Below are positions 32,534-53,000 of a stretch of 64,000 nt of DNA, one piece after another. A program made the position numbers and the translations under genes. The notes below the pieces were generated by a model, which was not told the origin of the DNA, did not search any database, and saw only the letters and a program-made list of their open reading frames with translations. How positions within the stretch are numbered: the stretch's first letter is position 1; each line of letters begins with the position of its first letter. Origin of the DNA: Monosiga brevicollis MX1 (taxonomy: Eukaryota > Opisthokonta > Choanoflagellata > Craspedida > Salpingoecidae); assembly GCF_000002865.3 (NCBI RefSeq), contig NW_001865045.1, positions 871,594 through 935,593 on the forward strand. The letters run 5' to 3'.

Positions 32534-35500
32534 ATGGATGACTACGTGTTCGCTGCCGAATCAGGCAGCGTGGAAGATCTGCGCTCGATCTTGAGCCATT
32601 TTGACCGACGCCTAGAAGTTGACCAACGCGATGGCACTGGCTACGGCGCGATTCACTATGCAGCTTCGGCTGGCCAAGCAGAGGTGAGGCGCGATCGGCC
32701 ACATGGCGCCTCAAGTCTGCATGCAGCCTCCCCTGATCTGCTGCGTCTAAATGTCTCTCTGTTTTGATCTATACCCTTGCAGGCCCTCGCCGTTCTCCTG
32801 GAGTTTGGCGGTGATGTGAACCTTCTCAATACACAGTGCGTTCATGTGCCCCTCCTTCCTTGTGCAAGGCGCTGCCTCGGCTGCGATCCAACCACGTTCC
32901 CGGCTCATGCTTGAGGTATCCCATTCTTGTTTGCTTCGACTTTTTCCCTTTGTAGAAAGGGTCAGACGCCGTTGCACTGTGCCTGTAACAGCTGCCACCT
33001 GAACGTGGTGAAAGAAATCTTAAAGCATCGTGAGGTGAGAAAACGTGTCGCTTGGGCAAGAACTCGTAGCGATTTGAGCCGATGGCGACTTTGAAGCTTC
33101 AACTTACCTTGCTTGTTCCGTCGTGGCTTGTGTACCAATTACTAGAGCATCAATTCCGTCAACGCCGTTACACGCAAGACAAAGGCGTCTCCCCTTCATT
33201 GTGTCGCTGTGTGCTCAAAGCCGGTCTGTAGTGGTGTTGACGTGTCCTTGTCCGTGCCCGTCCCGTGCCCTTTCCCGCATCTGTTTTCGTTGACATCCGC
33301 AAATCATGCACTATCACCAAGCAAAATCTCCGCTTTTCTCACTGGTTTCTCTTTTGCCTGACAGGTGGCCCCTGCCATTGCCCGGCTCCTCGTCGAGGCT
33401 GGTGCGCTCTGTGATGCGTGAGTAGCTTCTACTACGCCCGTCCCGCTAGCTTGGTCCATACCTTTTTTTCGTCTGCTGATATTGCTGGTATCGGAATGTA
33501 GGCAAGACACGACTGGTCACACACCCCTGGCTCTAGCGTGCCAACAAGGTACTTGATCTTTGAGCTGCCCGGAGCCGCCCCCATCTGAGACGTGGATGCT
33601 GACCACACGTGTTGTTAGGACGCTGCCCGAGTTTGGTAAAAATGCTCTTGCAGCTTGGTGCCAACCCCAACTCAGTCAACCGTGATAATGTCGCCTGCAT
33701 CCATCTTGCGGCTGTCGGAGGCAACGCCGGTATCCTGATGGCATCTATGCTTGGTCTTGATGCGTGGCGAGTGCAAACGAGACTGATGTTTGTACGCACT
33801 TTCTTGTTCGCCCTGTCGTGCAGAGATCGTCAGCCTGCTATGCCAGGCTGGGGCAACGATTCCCGACGGCATGGTTGCCAAGAACTCTCCACCGGTGCGT
33901 CAGCACATTTGTTAATCGCGATTGTTGTGGGTGGTTCTGCACTGCCCATGGTCACGACTCATTCAGGTCTTTCCCTTTGTCAAACAGCCGCCCATCCTTC
34001 TTGCAGCTCATCACGGCCACGCAGGGGCCGTACAGGCACTCTTGACAGCTGGCGCCCACCCCGATGCAACCGACCTTCGCGGCCATCGTGCGTTGCACAA
34101 GGCCGCGCGGGCCGGACACGTCCCGTGCGTTGAGGTACTTCTTCGTGGCAAGGTACGACGGCACAACCAAAGCCTCGGACATCAAGCTCCAAAGTTTCAT
34201 CTTGACTTGAATTTGGGTGTTTGAATCTGATGCTCTTTCTTTCCCGTTACTGTACAAACTCCCTCGGATGCAGGCCAACCCGAACGCGACGGATAAGAAC
34301 AACAACACACCGCTGACTTACGCCTCAGACATGGGACATCCCGGGATCTGTTCCCGACTGTTGCGCGCCGGAGCGCAAATCTCCATCGCCTCCACAGCAT
34401 CTCAAGGAAATCCACTGCATGCCGCAGCGCGCAATAGTATGTGATAATGGGGACAGCATCACTTCTACAGAATGTCGCTGCTCTCCATGGACGTTCATCG
34501 CGGGCTTGTTCAACTTGACATCACGTGCAGCTATGACTTTTTCTTACAAACTCCTTTGTGCTGGCCAATGTAGAACGCAACAAGGTTGTTCAAGTTCTGG
34601 TGCAAGAGGCTAGCCGCGATGACTTGGACATTAACGCCGCCGACAAGAATGGGTACACGGCGCTGCATCTCGCAGCCCTCAACGGTGACGTGGCTACCTC
34701 TCGCGTGCTCGTGCAGCACGGTGCCGATACGACCCGACGCAACAAACGCGGCCGCACCCCATCCCAGGAAGCCCAGCATGCCAAACACGTGCAGCTTGCC
34801 AATTTACTTGGAGATGCGGCTCGTCTGCTGGACGAGCCTGTCTTGGGGGCGTCGACACCCACGCCTGCGCAGCTCCCTCGCACATCATCTCAGCGTCTGC
34901 CCCAGCGCCGTTCTGTCCGCCACTCCGCCAGCGCAACCCAGGCAAGACCAGGTAGCATGGGCCCAGGAGGACTCACGGCTGCCAGCTTGGGCCGAAACTC
35001 ACTGCGCCGTACGACCAGCAATCCCAATGGACCACGACAATCCTTGCGCCGAGCCAACAGCTCTTCAACTCCCAGCTCTTCCGCTCCTACCGTGTCATCC
35101 GATGTGAGTGCCTTGCCGTCTTTGGACCCTGCGTACCTGCAGCAGCAACTGGCACAAGCACAGCAAAGTGCCAGTGCAATGAGCGAACGCGCCACGCTGC
35201 TGGCCGCTTTCAATCAGCTGGCCCCAGTCGGTCGCCAACACTCAGCCAACGCCTCGCGCGCTGCCGTCAATGCTCGCAAGCAACGCTACCGTGACATCGT
35301 TGCATATGATCACACCCGCGTGAGCCTTGCAGCAGCTGGCGGCCACCTTGGCTCTGACTACATCAATGCCAACTATGTGGTGGGCTACGAAAAGGAAAGA
35401 GCCTACATTGCTTCTCAAGGTCCATTGCCCGACACGGTTGGGGACTTTTGGCGCATGGCCTGGGAACAAACCTCGCGAACCATTGTCATGGTGGCTCAAG

Positions 35501-37979
35501 TGCGCGAGAACAACCGTGTCAAGTGCGAGCTATACTGGCCAGCCGTTGATCACTCGGCTACGTACGGCCCATTGATGGTCTACGGGCGACGCGAAGAAGT
35601 TTTGTCCCCCAACGTGACGCGACGTTTGTTTGAAATCCACCACCAAGACGAAGACCGCGTGCAAGAGGTGGTACACCTACAAATGACCACGTGGCCGGAC
35701 CATGGTTCCCCTCGCAACCCCGAGGCCTTTTTGGAGCTCCATCGTCGCTTCCGAGAGGCACAAAGGAATGCACGCAACTCACGCTCAGGGCCGGTGGGGC
35801 TGCCTATAGTACACTGCAGCGCTGGTGTTGGACGTTCTGGCACCTTTATCTGTTTGGACACGGTCTTTGAAACGCTGCTGGCAGGTCGTGACCCGGTCGA
35901 GCCGCTGGCCATTATCAGCCGCCTGCGCAATTGTCGCAATTTCATGGTCCAGGCCGTGGATCAACTCGACTTTATCTTCCGGGCGATTCCTGTCATGATC
36001 CAACAGTTGCTGGCCGATGCCCAAGCACAAGCCGAGCGCAAAGCCAATCCACCCCAACCTGCTTCTCAGCCGGATTCGACAAATACCATGGAGTCACTCT
36101 CGGAGCAGGAACAGTTTGAGTTGGCGCTTGCCATGTCACTTAGCGATACAACTGGTGCCGAAGAACCGGCCGGTGCCTCAACGGAAGGGCTGTCCGTGAC
36201 GTCAAAGGCGGACTCGTTACCAGTAACAGCACAGCTGATTGAGCTGCCCCGTCATTATCTGGTCTACTACGTTGGCTCCCAAAGAGTCAAGCGCGATCGT
36301 GGCCAATCTGTTGTCACCAATGCCCTGACCGCGGTCATCAAACGGGCGAAGGTACTATCCGCATTTCAACAACCCATTGTTTAGCCGGCTCTTTCATCAA
36401 AGCTTTCTTCCTCTTTCTCCTTGGCTCACCTCATCTTGGCTTGTTCTGCCATGCTGTGCCAGGCTTTTAAACAACTCAATCTACGAGTCGACCAGACTGG
36501 CATTGAGCTCTTGGAGCTTGGGCAGCCGATGGGACTCTTGCATAAAATTAACCTCATCAGCTACTTTGAGGTTGGGGCTTTGCCCGACCCCCTGCGAGTC
36601 ATGTGCAAGCAATTGCCTGCCAATCTCAAGGCGCCAGGCTTCACCGCCTTCATCAGCCATGTTAAGGACCGCAATGAATCTGTATGCCATTGTTTCATCA
36701 ATGCAACCATGGAACAAACCGAGGAGACGCGTTTGGCCATCTCCGAAGCCTTAACGCAAGCTTCAGCTGCTCTTGGTCGCCGCTATCAGCCCGTTGCTGC
36801 TCTTGCGGAGGTATCTCCCTGCCACCCCGGACCCTCGTTCACATTACCCACATTGAGCTACCAAAAGTCTCCAATAATGTTGGACTCATCGGGCCTGTCA
36901 ATGCGTAGGATGATTTGGAACTCGCTATGCAACTCTCCCTTGCTGAGGCCGAGTCTGGCGCTAGTTCCACAAAGCAGGATGAGACGGAGGAGGAACTGCA
37001 ATTGGCTCTAGCTATATCTCAAAGTTTGGCAGAGCAGCAAGGCTCTGCCAGTGCCAGTGCCAGTGCCAGTGACAGTGCTAGTGCCAGTGCCAGTGCCAGC
37101 GCCAGCGCCAGTGCCAGTGCCAGTGCCAGTGCCAGTGCTAGTGCCAGTCATTCCGAAGCCAGCTTCAGTGCTGTTCAAGGTGGTCAAGATGGCCAATGGG
37201 ACTCTTCAGGCAATACTACCTCTGCATCAAAACTTACAACCGCTTACACTACTCAGCTGAATGGTCGTGATGGGCGCCTCGCATCTACGGCTGCCGGCTC
37301 CAAAGCTGCCCCGTCCCGTCGTAACCCATTTGACATGCCCCAGCGCCAGCCCTCAGCATCTACCTCCACTTCGCTGTCAACAACGTCAACCAAGCTTATC
37401 ACGACGTCCCCGTCCAACCCGTTTGCCTCTGATGCAGCCCAGACAGCAGCAACTGATGTGGCGGTGACAGCAACCACGACCCGCACCATGCTGTCCTTTG
37501 GTGGGGCAGAGCTTGCGGGCGTAGACGATGGCATGGGCGTCACCCTGGCTGATAACGAGGACTACATGCCTACGCTGGAAAATTACAACACGAGCACAGA
37601 CGTTGGAGCTGGTGCAACAGCTGCTGCCTCCCAACTTGCTGAGCTTGAGCTCGAAGGTCCAGACACAAGCGACTCTGGCGGCCATATCCGCACAGAAGCT
37701 GAAAAACTCATCTTGGAAGCACAGGTTAGTGCGTGGGCAAGCTGCACCTTAGCTTGGCTCCAGAAGACGCACCGTCTCATGTTTGTCTGATTGTTTATTT
37801 GGTTTTTTGTTGTTTGAAAAAATGTCTAGGCTAAATTTCGCGCAGCGAGGTCGGAGAGCTGCTCCTCCGATCGGATGGAAAATCCTGCCACTCCACCCCA
37901 AACAGGTGTCTTCGGCTCGCCACAAGCCGTTGCTGCTGCTGTGGGCGTGCAGCATTTGGAAGATGAATCCAGCGCCTAG
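32534..37979 (+). CDS. Ankyrin-PTP-UIM-PTB-UIM protein tyrosine phosphatase
   Basis: Fourteen exons close in frame to 1,360 residues: 32534-32683, 32783-32835, 32956-33034, 33146-33223, 33365-33417, 33502-33548, 33619-33729, 33824-33894, 33967-34152 (or from 33988), 34274-34436, 34574-36351, 36463-36810, 36909-37724 and 37830-37979. Residues 1 to about 420 hold roughly ten ankyrin repeats (TPLHCAC, TALHLAALNGD). A basic Ser/Arg linker follows. The classical PTP domain (about 560-805) has the pTyr loop KQRYRDIVAYD, SDYINANY, the WPD loop TTWPDHGSP, HCSAGVGRSG with catalytic Cys745, and QAVDQLDF as Q-loop. All catalytic residues are present. UIM-like helices lie at about 841-857 (EQFELALAMSLSD), at the start of exon 13 (DDLELAMQLSLAE) and just after (EEELQLALAISQSL). 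Between the first and the second lies a PTB/PID domain (about 888-1039; YLVYYVGSQRV). The tail has an Ala-Ser repeat and is otherwise disordered. Function is inferred: dephosphorylation of tyrosine on ubiquitin-tagged cargo. Confidence 0.93.
37046..37149 (+). repeat. In-frame GCCAGT hexamer repeat coding (Ala-Ser)n
   Basis: About seventeen tandem copies of a six-base unit, GCCAGT with occasional GCTAGT, GACAGT and GCCAGC, lie within exon 13 of the phosphatase gene. They follow the third ubiquitin-interacting motif. The unit keeps the reading frame, so length changes would only lengthen or shorten an Ala-Ser linker. Confidence 0.9.
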
Positions 37980-38071
37980 CGAGGGGCAGAAGAGTGGCAT
38001 GTAGTCCAATGTAGTTCTCGGCGAGTCAAGTTCATGTGATCAGCAAGTCCACGTCCATGTCCCACGTCAGC

Positions 38072-47173
<9,102 letters not shown>

Positions 47174-47463
47174 GGTGGCACGAGGCTTGCGCGAGGCGAG
47201 CCTCCGTCTCACTCTCGTCTCAGCATGCCCAGCTCTTGATCCATACAGGTTCTCAACAATGCTCAGAAGCCAGGTGATCTCGCCCACAACCAGACAAGGG
47301 CGGGGGCAACGCGCCGGACGCAGGGCTGCCTGGAGTGTGTGCGCTGTGCTGGAGCAACTTGATCAGGTCTCTCGAGTTTGATGCGTTGCGCAAAACTTCC
47401 ACACACACACCACAATCAACTGCGGACACATTCCGCTTTTTCCGCTTTTTCCTGCTTTTTTCG

Positions 47464-47502
<39 letters not shown>

Positions 47503-47908
47503 GTTATTTTGCCTTTTCTCGCTTTCTCTCTCGTTGAATACGGGCGGTTGAGTCGCTCTTCACCACGATTGAGAAGAACAATGGTCCAAAACAACATGAT
47601 TACGCTGAAGTTGGTTCTTACAAAGTTAGGCTGGCGATGATATGTTGAGATGAGGACATTAGCCGCTTCGAGGACATCCGAGTTGGATGAGAAGACACAA
47701 TCACCGCGGCGGCAGCACGTGCTGCTCTCTGTTGGATTTTGAGATAAGGGAAGACGATGTGACACGACCATCAATTTCACAAGATCGGCACAGACTGAAC
47801 CGAATACAAAACACCTTCTCGACAAAGCCTCTCCTCACAAAGTCAAGCAGAACAGACAGAAACAAAAGCCAAAGCACGATCCACCCCTCCTTCGAGTCTA
47901 GCTTTTGG
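47174..47908. other. Gap upstream of VPS13-like gene, 3' of BUD23
   Basis: About 730 bases. A T-run of about 30 bases lies at 47468-47498, preceded by a short array of CGCTTTTT-like units at about 47429-47470. No gene is seen. It should contain the VPS13-like promoter. Confidence 0.5.
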
Positions 47909-49609
47909 TTAAAATTTGTCGGCACGCTTGCGACCCGTGTACTTGGTATCGGGACGCACCTCGCTAAGCAATGGGTGCAGGGGCAGCGATGACACGTGGT
48001 GAGACTGAGACGAAACGAGACACACAACAGGACAAGGGGGCGGGCGAGAGAGAGTAAACGCACCGCTGGCCAATCTGCTTGCGCCTGCGTTCCTTCTTCT
48101 GCATGATCCAATCGCGTCCCTTGGTGGCTCGCTGCTTGCGCTTGTCTAAAAACCGAGGAAGATGATTCAAACCGTGAATGGGGCCAGCTGCACACCACGC
48201 AGGTGGGTGGGGAAGAAAGAACACAGGTGCGTGTCATTCCCAACATACCACGACGCTCCTGCTTGGAAAAGGACGCGCCAGCACTTTGCTGATTGGCACC
48301 CTCTTCCCCCGTTTTGCCGCGCGGCACGTTGCCCACAACACCCGCAAACAGGCACAGGTAGATTCTGAGGCACATTCGGGGGACAAATCGGCCAGGCATT
48401 CGTGAGAAAGCTTTTGAAGCGCCGTTGGAGCTGAGTGTGTTCTGTCCGATCTGTCCGATCTGTCCGATCTGTCCAATCCTCAGTCTGACGACTCAAGACA
48501 GCACTTACTTCTTTGCACGTGTACTGTGAGGGTAATCCACAACAACGCCGCCGGTAAAGCCGGCCTTCATGGCTGCGTGCGTAATCATCTCCAGCTAGCA
48601 GAGGTGCGAATGTGAACAAACCGGTCAGCAAGCCACGGCGGTCCAAGCCCCCCCCCCCCCCCCCATGCAGAAGATGATGCCCACCCACCAAAGATCAGTG
48701 GGGAAGGAAGCAGATAGGCCGGGCCACTCATGAAATGACTTCATTCCCCCCATAAGTAAGCATGTTCTCCTTCAGGGAAGCTTAAAGGACATACCATACA
48801 ACCATACAGCGTTGTGAAGAACTTTTTGAGGCGCTTGCGAGGCTCGTGCCACCGCTTGTCTTGGTTGCACAGCCACTGAAGTGCGGACACGCTGCCAAGG
48901 CGATATGGTCGTTAGATACGGCTATTAAACGCGCCAAGGGGTACATTTGAGCACTGAGCAAAGACCGCGTGTCTCACCTGATCACGCCATCGAAGGTTCC
49001 TGGTTTGTAAAAAGCCCCTTGGCCCATGTCTGCTTCAAACAGATCACCCTCGCAGCCGCGCTCGTTGGCAACATCTATTCAGCCCACGGCATGGGGTGTG
49101 ATCGTCAGATGAAGGTAAGAGACGGGACTTTGGAACGTGGGCACAGCTTCACGGGACTCGGCAAAGCCAGGCATCGCACCCAACATGTCTCGGCTGATAT
49201 CCATGCCGATCCAGATGTGACCACCATACGTCAGCTGCTCGCCAGAGAGACCAGAGCCGCAGCCCACATCGAGAAGAAAACAGGCGCGCTCAGCAGGCAA
49301 ATTCAACAGCTCCAGACAGCGCTCCGTCAGCTGTCGCTGAATTTGAATCATGCGCGTACTGTGGACAAAGCCCGGTTGCGCACCAAGCAATGTCAGGGCA
49401 GAGGCACTTCGGAACCCGAGAGACATGAGTGTTGGCAACCTACTTTTGTGTATACTTGGCTGCTTCGTCGGCATTGTAAAACTGTCAAGGCAAGGCAAGC
49501 AGGCACCATAGGATTGAATGCCACAGCTCATTTACCATGTTCATCCCAGGCAAGGGCTCTGAGCTGTACTTACCAGCTCGGGCGGAGCGGCATACTCGGG
49601 GCGCGACAT
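47909..49609 (-). CDS. BUD23: 18S rRNA (guanine-N7) methyltransferase BUD23
   Basis: Exons are 49609-49574, 49481-49444, 49358-49180, 49074-48978, 48891 to about 48800, 48594-48509, 48364-48249, 48145-48064 and 47963-47909. MSRPEYAAPPELFYN opens the protein, as in BUD23/WBSCR22. LLDVGCGSGLSG is the SAM-binding motif I, followed by IGMDISRDML. FYKPGTFDGVIS and SALQWLCN are family signatures. The C-terminus has the basic DWIMQKKERRRKQ and REVRPDTKYTGRKR segments, which serve as RNA-binding and nuclear signals. The enzyme methylates a guanine in 18S rRNA during small-subunit maturation, together with TRMT112. The segment usually reading RGxxAVLQFYPE, expected between the exon ending near 48800 and the exon at 48594, is not found in any frame there. 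A 17-base C-run lies in that interval. The gene is divergent from COG1. Confidence 0.92.
48443..48478. repeat. Short CTGTCCGAT tandem array in BUD23 intron
   Basis: Four near-perfect copies of a nine-to-ten-base unit (CTGTCCGAT) lie between the BUD23 exons 48594-48509 and 48364-48249. Confidence 0.8.
48648..48664. repeat. 17-base C-run inside BUD23
   Basis: A homopolymer of C on the + strand lies between two BUD23 exons, in the interval where an expected coding segment is missing. Such runs are common places for sequencing or assembly error. Confidence 0.85.
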
Positions 49610-49869
49610 GATGAAGGCCGTTGGTGATGCTCGACCTGCTCAGGCTCGGAACCAAGTGTGCAAACGTTCAGTGTCCCTAACACCAGCCACTTCACACTCA
49701 GCGCTGACCACCTAAAGCACGCATCCGTCCATGAGACAAGAGCAAGAACCCAAACGCAGCCGCCATCGTACGTGCCGAGTCGCGTCCTCGCGTCTCTCTC
49801 TCTCTCTCTCGCTTCTCTCTCTCACCACGAGGTACAGTTGCTGGGATAAAGAAGTAAAATACTAATTGG

Positions 49870-49922
<53 letters not shown>

Positions 49923-50011
49923 ATTTTTTTTTCTTTTCGAACTTTTTCAGTGACGACTCAGCCCAATACTGCGGCTCAGCTCCCACGAGACGGGTTGCAC
50001 AGACCGCCATC
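49610..50011. promoter_or_regulatory. Divergent upstream region (BUD23 / COG1) with (CA)n
   Basis: Four hundred bases lie between divergent ATGs. A CT-rich stretch lies at about 49790-49823 and a (CA)n tract of about 24 units at 49870-49918. Both promoters should be here. Confidence 0.5.
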
Positions 50012-53000
50012 ATGGCGACAGGTATGCGGGTATAGTATGTGCGTGTGTGTTGTGCGCGGAGAGATGATCAAGGCGGTAAAGGTTTGTGCATCGCGATGGT
50101 TCACTTGGCTGGTGCCGGATGCTGGTGACCCGCCCGCGTAGAGTGGGATGACAAGGCCAACGCGTTGTTTCAGGAGCAAAGCATTGACGAGATCGCCGCC
50201 GCTCATGGCAAGCTTGTGTACGTCCAAGTTGCTCCAATTGCCGGTGGCAGCTCATGTCGTCGCCTGCCACGAGCCTCGCAGGCCTCATGGTTGTTGTGCT
50301 TCTTCAACTCGATTCCGTCTAGGAATGATATCAACTCCAAGAAACAAGACCTACGTCAGATGGTCGGGTATGTGATGCGCTTGCTGCCGCGCCCAGAGCC
50401 AAGGGCATAAGCTCCGTCAATCATGTTCCTGACCACTGATGGCGTATCGGATGCGGCCATAGGCAACGTTATCGCGAGCTACTGCAGGCCGCCAATGATA
50501 TCAAGGACATGGCTGCAACTTCCGCCCAAACGATGGCCGGCGTGCAATTCCTGCAGCAACACTGCGATCAGGTTTGAGCTGTCTCCCATTCCATGCCAAC
50601 ATGTTTGCCTTGCTTGCTCAATGCGTGCCTTCGCCGCTGCCTCCGTCATTTGCTCGTTGCCATCAGTTGCTGGGCACCCCACTGCCCTTTTTCAATGCCT
50701 CATCCGAGGGAACCAAGCTGCAGCACACCGTTCCCCTTTACGCGCTGGCCGTCCAAGTAAAGCTCCTCCTAAAAGGGCCCGAGAAAGTGAGTCATGCTGC
50801 TGCTGGAATCAGGACTGCCTCGTGTTGAGGGCCCACGCCCCCACCTCATTGTCTGTGTTTGTTTGGCATTAGATCTGGGGTGCCCTTGAAACAAATCAGT
50901 TTCTCAAGGCTGTCTACATCTTCCAGCTCTGTTTGAAGATTGCCGAAACCCTTCAGGCAGGTTCAATGCAATTGTGACCGAGTCCCATGGCTTGAAACTC
51001 ATTTCACTCCACCCACAGCGCAACCAAAGTGCTCTACAGCACTTTCCCATCATCAAGAGCAGCAGCGCCTCGCTTGGCCGCATGGACGCGGTTAGTCTTC
51101 ACGTTCACCGCTTGAGCGTCAAAATCCTGCACACGTGCCAACCACAAGCCCTCTTGTACGTTGTTTGTAGGACATTGTGCAGCACTTGGAGCGCGTGATG
51201 GAGCAGGGTGGTGTCAATGCCGAGCGCTTGGTCTCTGCCCTGCTGGCCTGGCAATGTTGTACACAATCGACGCCAGACGCAGCCTTGACGCGGTTCCTGA
51301 GCCTTCAAACTCAAGGCATTGTGCTTCGTGCGCAATCTGCACTTCAAGACGCGACCATCAATAGCCGTGATGCCGTAAGGACAGGTTTTTTGTTTTGTTT
51401 TGTGTGGAGGACACGTGATGCGTCACATCTTCTCTCGATGCTTGCCTGTGCTTCATACACTTGAATTCCTTCTGCCTGGTGTTGCAGATGCATCGCATAT
51501 CCATGTCCGTCTTCGATGCCATCGACATCCTGTACCACGTGGTTCTTCGTCCCGAGGACGACGGTGAAAGTAAGTTGATCATGAGAAGACTGAGCGGCTT
51601 CTTTCTTTTTTTTTTTCTCTTTTTTTTTCTTTGGGGTGGGGAAGCAAACCTCAGTTCTGCCATGGCTCACGCACAACCATTTGGGTTCTCGGTCAACAGC
51701 GCACGATCTCCCCTTGACCACGGCCGAGCGCATCTCGAGCCTAGAGCATGATGCCTCAGGTGCCTACCATCACCTGCTGCCTTCTATCAGGCCAACCAAG
51801 GTTCCGTTGCGTCTCATGCCTGAGCTGTATTTTTTTTTTTTTGCATTTGCGACGCCCAGAGCATGAGCGATGGCTCCGTAATATCACTGCCACGGAAAAC
51901 GTGGAGCTCGAGACCATGCCTGACTACATCACAAAGTTTCATCTCAGATTCAAGGTCTGTTTGCCGCCCCAATCTATCACTCCTCTTTGAAAGACCCAAA
52001 CTTCTCGATACTCTAAACTGTTCCTTACCTCATCTCATCTGACGCGGATAGCACACTGCACGGACCGCAACTCGCGCCGAATGGCAAGAGGAATGCCTCA
52101 ACGTATGTTGCCCTTTTTTTTTTTTTTTTTGTTTACCCGATCCTGTCTCTCTTGCAACCCGCTCGTCAAGTTTTTGTGTGTGGTCTCGCCTTGATCCGTT
52201 CGTAAGGACTCTTCGCAGCCAATGCTAACTCCTGATTTCCCTCTCCGGATCTGTGCACAGTGGGCAGCCTCACTTGCCACAGAGCTCAAAATGTCCATCA
52301 AGAAGTTGCTTCGCAGGGTATGCCCCACAACTCGACTTGTTGACAAGCAATGGTGACCTCTCATCGCTTCCTGCTTTGATAGGTGGACACAGTGCCTGAC
52401 CTTTGTGCCTTGCGCCATCATCTCACGACAACGCTCAAGGTAATTCCGACACACACCTCTGCTCTGCCATTCAGTGGCGATGTTTTATGTCCTGTGCTTG
52501 CCGTTGTTTTGGCTTACGCTGTTGTGGGTATCGCAGGAGCACGTGCGCTCCGCCGCGCGAAGTGAGAAGCTGGGTGTAGACTTGGGTCTGACGTCTACAC
52601 TCATATCCCGCGAGGCACTGACAGAGGCTGTGTGCGGACGCGTCCTCGATCTGTGGGAGCTCTTGTGGGCCGAGCAACACGCCTTGCGTTGCCAAGCACT
52701 GCTTGGTCAAAGATTCGAACGAGGTTTGAACTTTTGTGATTGCAGCAAACGCGTAGCACGGGTTTGCCATTCACGTTTTCATTCTGCTCGGTTACAGCTG
52801 CTTCAGACGTCAAAACAGCAGCCGAGCGCTGCGCCAGTCAACTTTTGACTGGCGCCAAAGTCCGCGATTACAAGGATTTTATGGACGTGGCCGATGTGGC
52901 CTCTTACACCTGGAGTGCTGAGCGGGTGGACAATTACGACTACGGGCTCGTGTCGACCGAGTCGGGACCAGGTTCACAGAACAAAGTGTGTTCAAACTCG

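Noticed and set aside
35000-36100. Antisense open frames opposite the phosphatase exon
   Set aside because: They are shadows of a long GC-rich coding exon. The sense strand has full PTP motifs.
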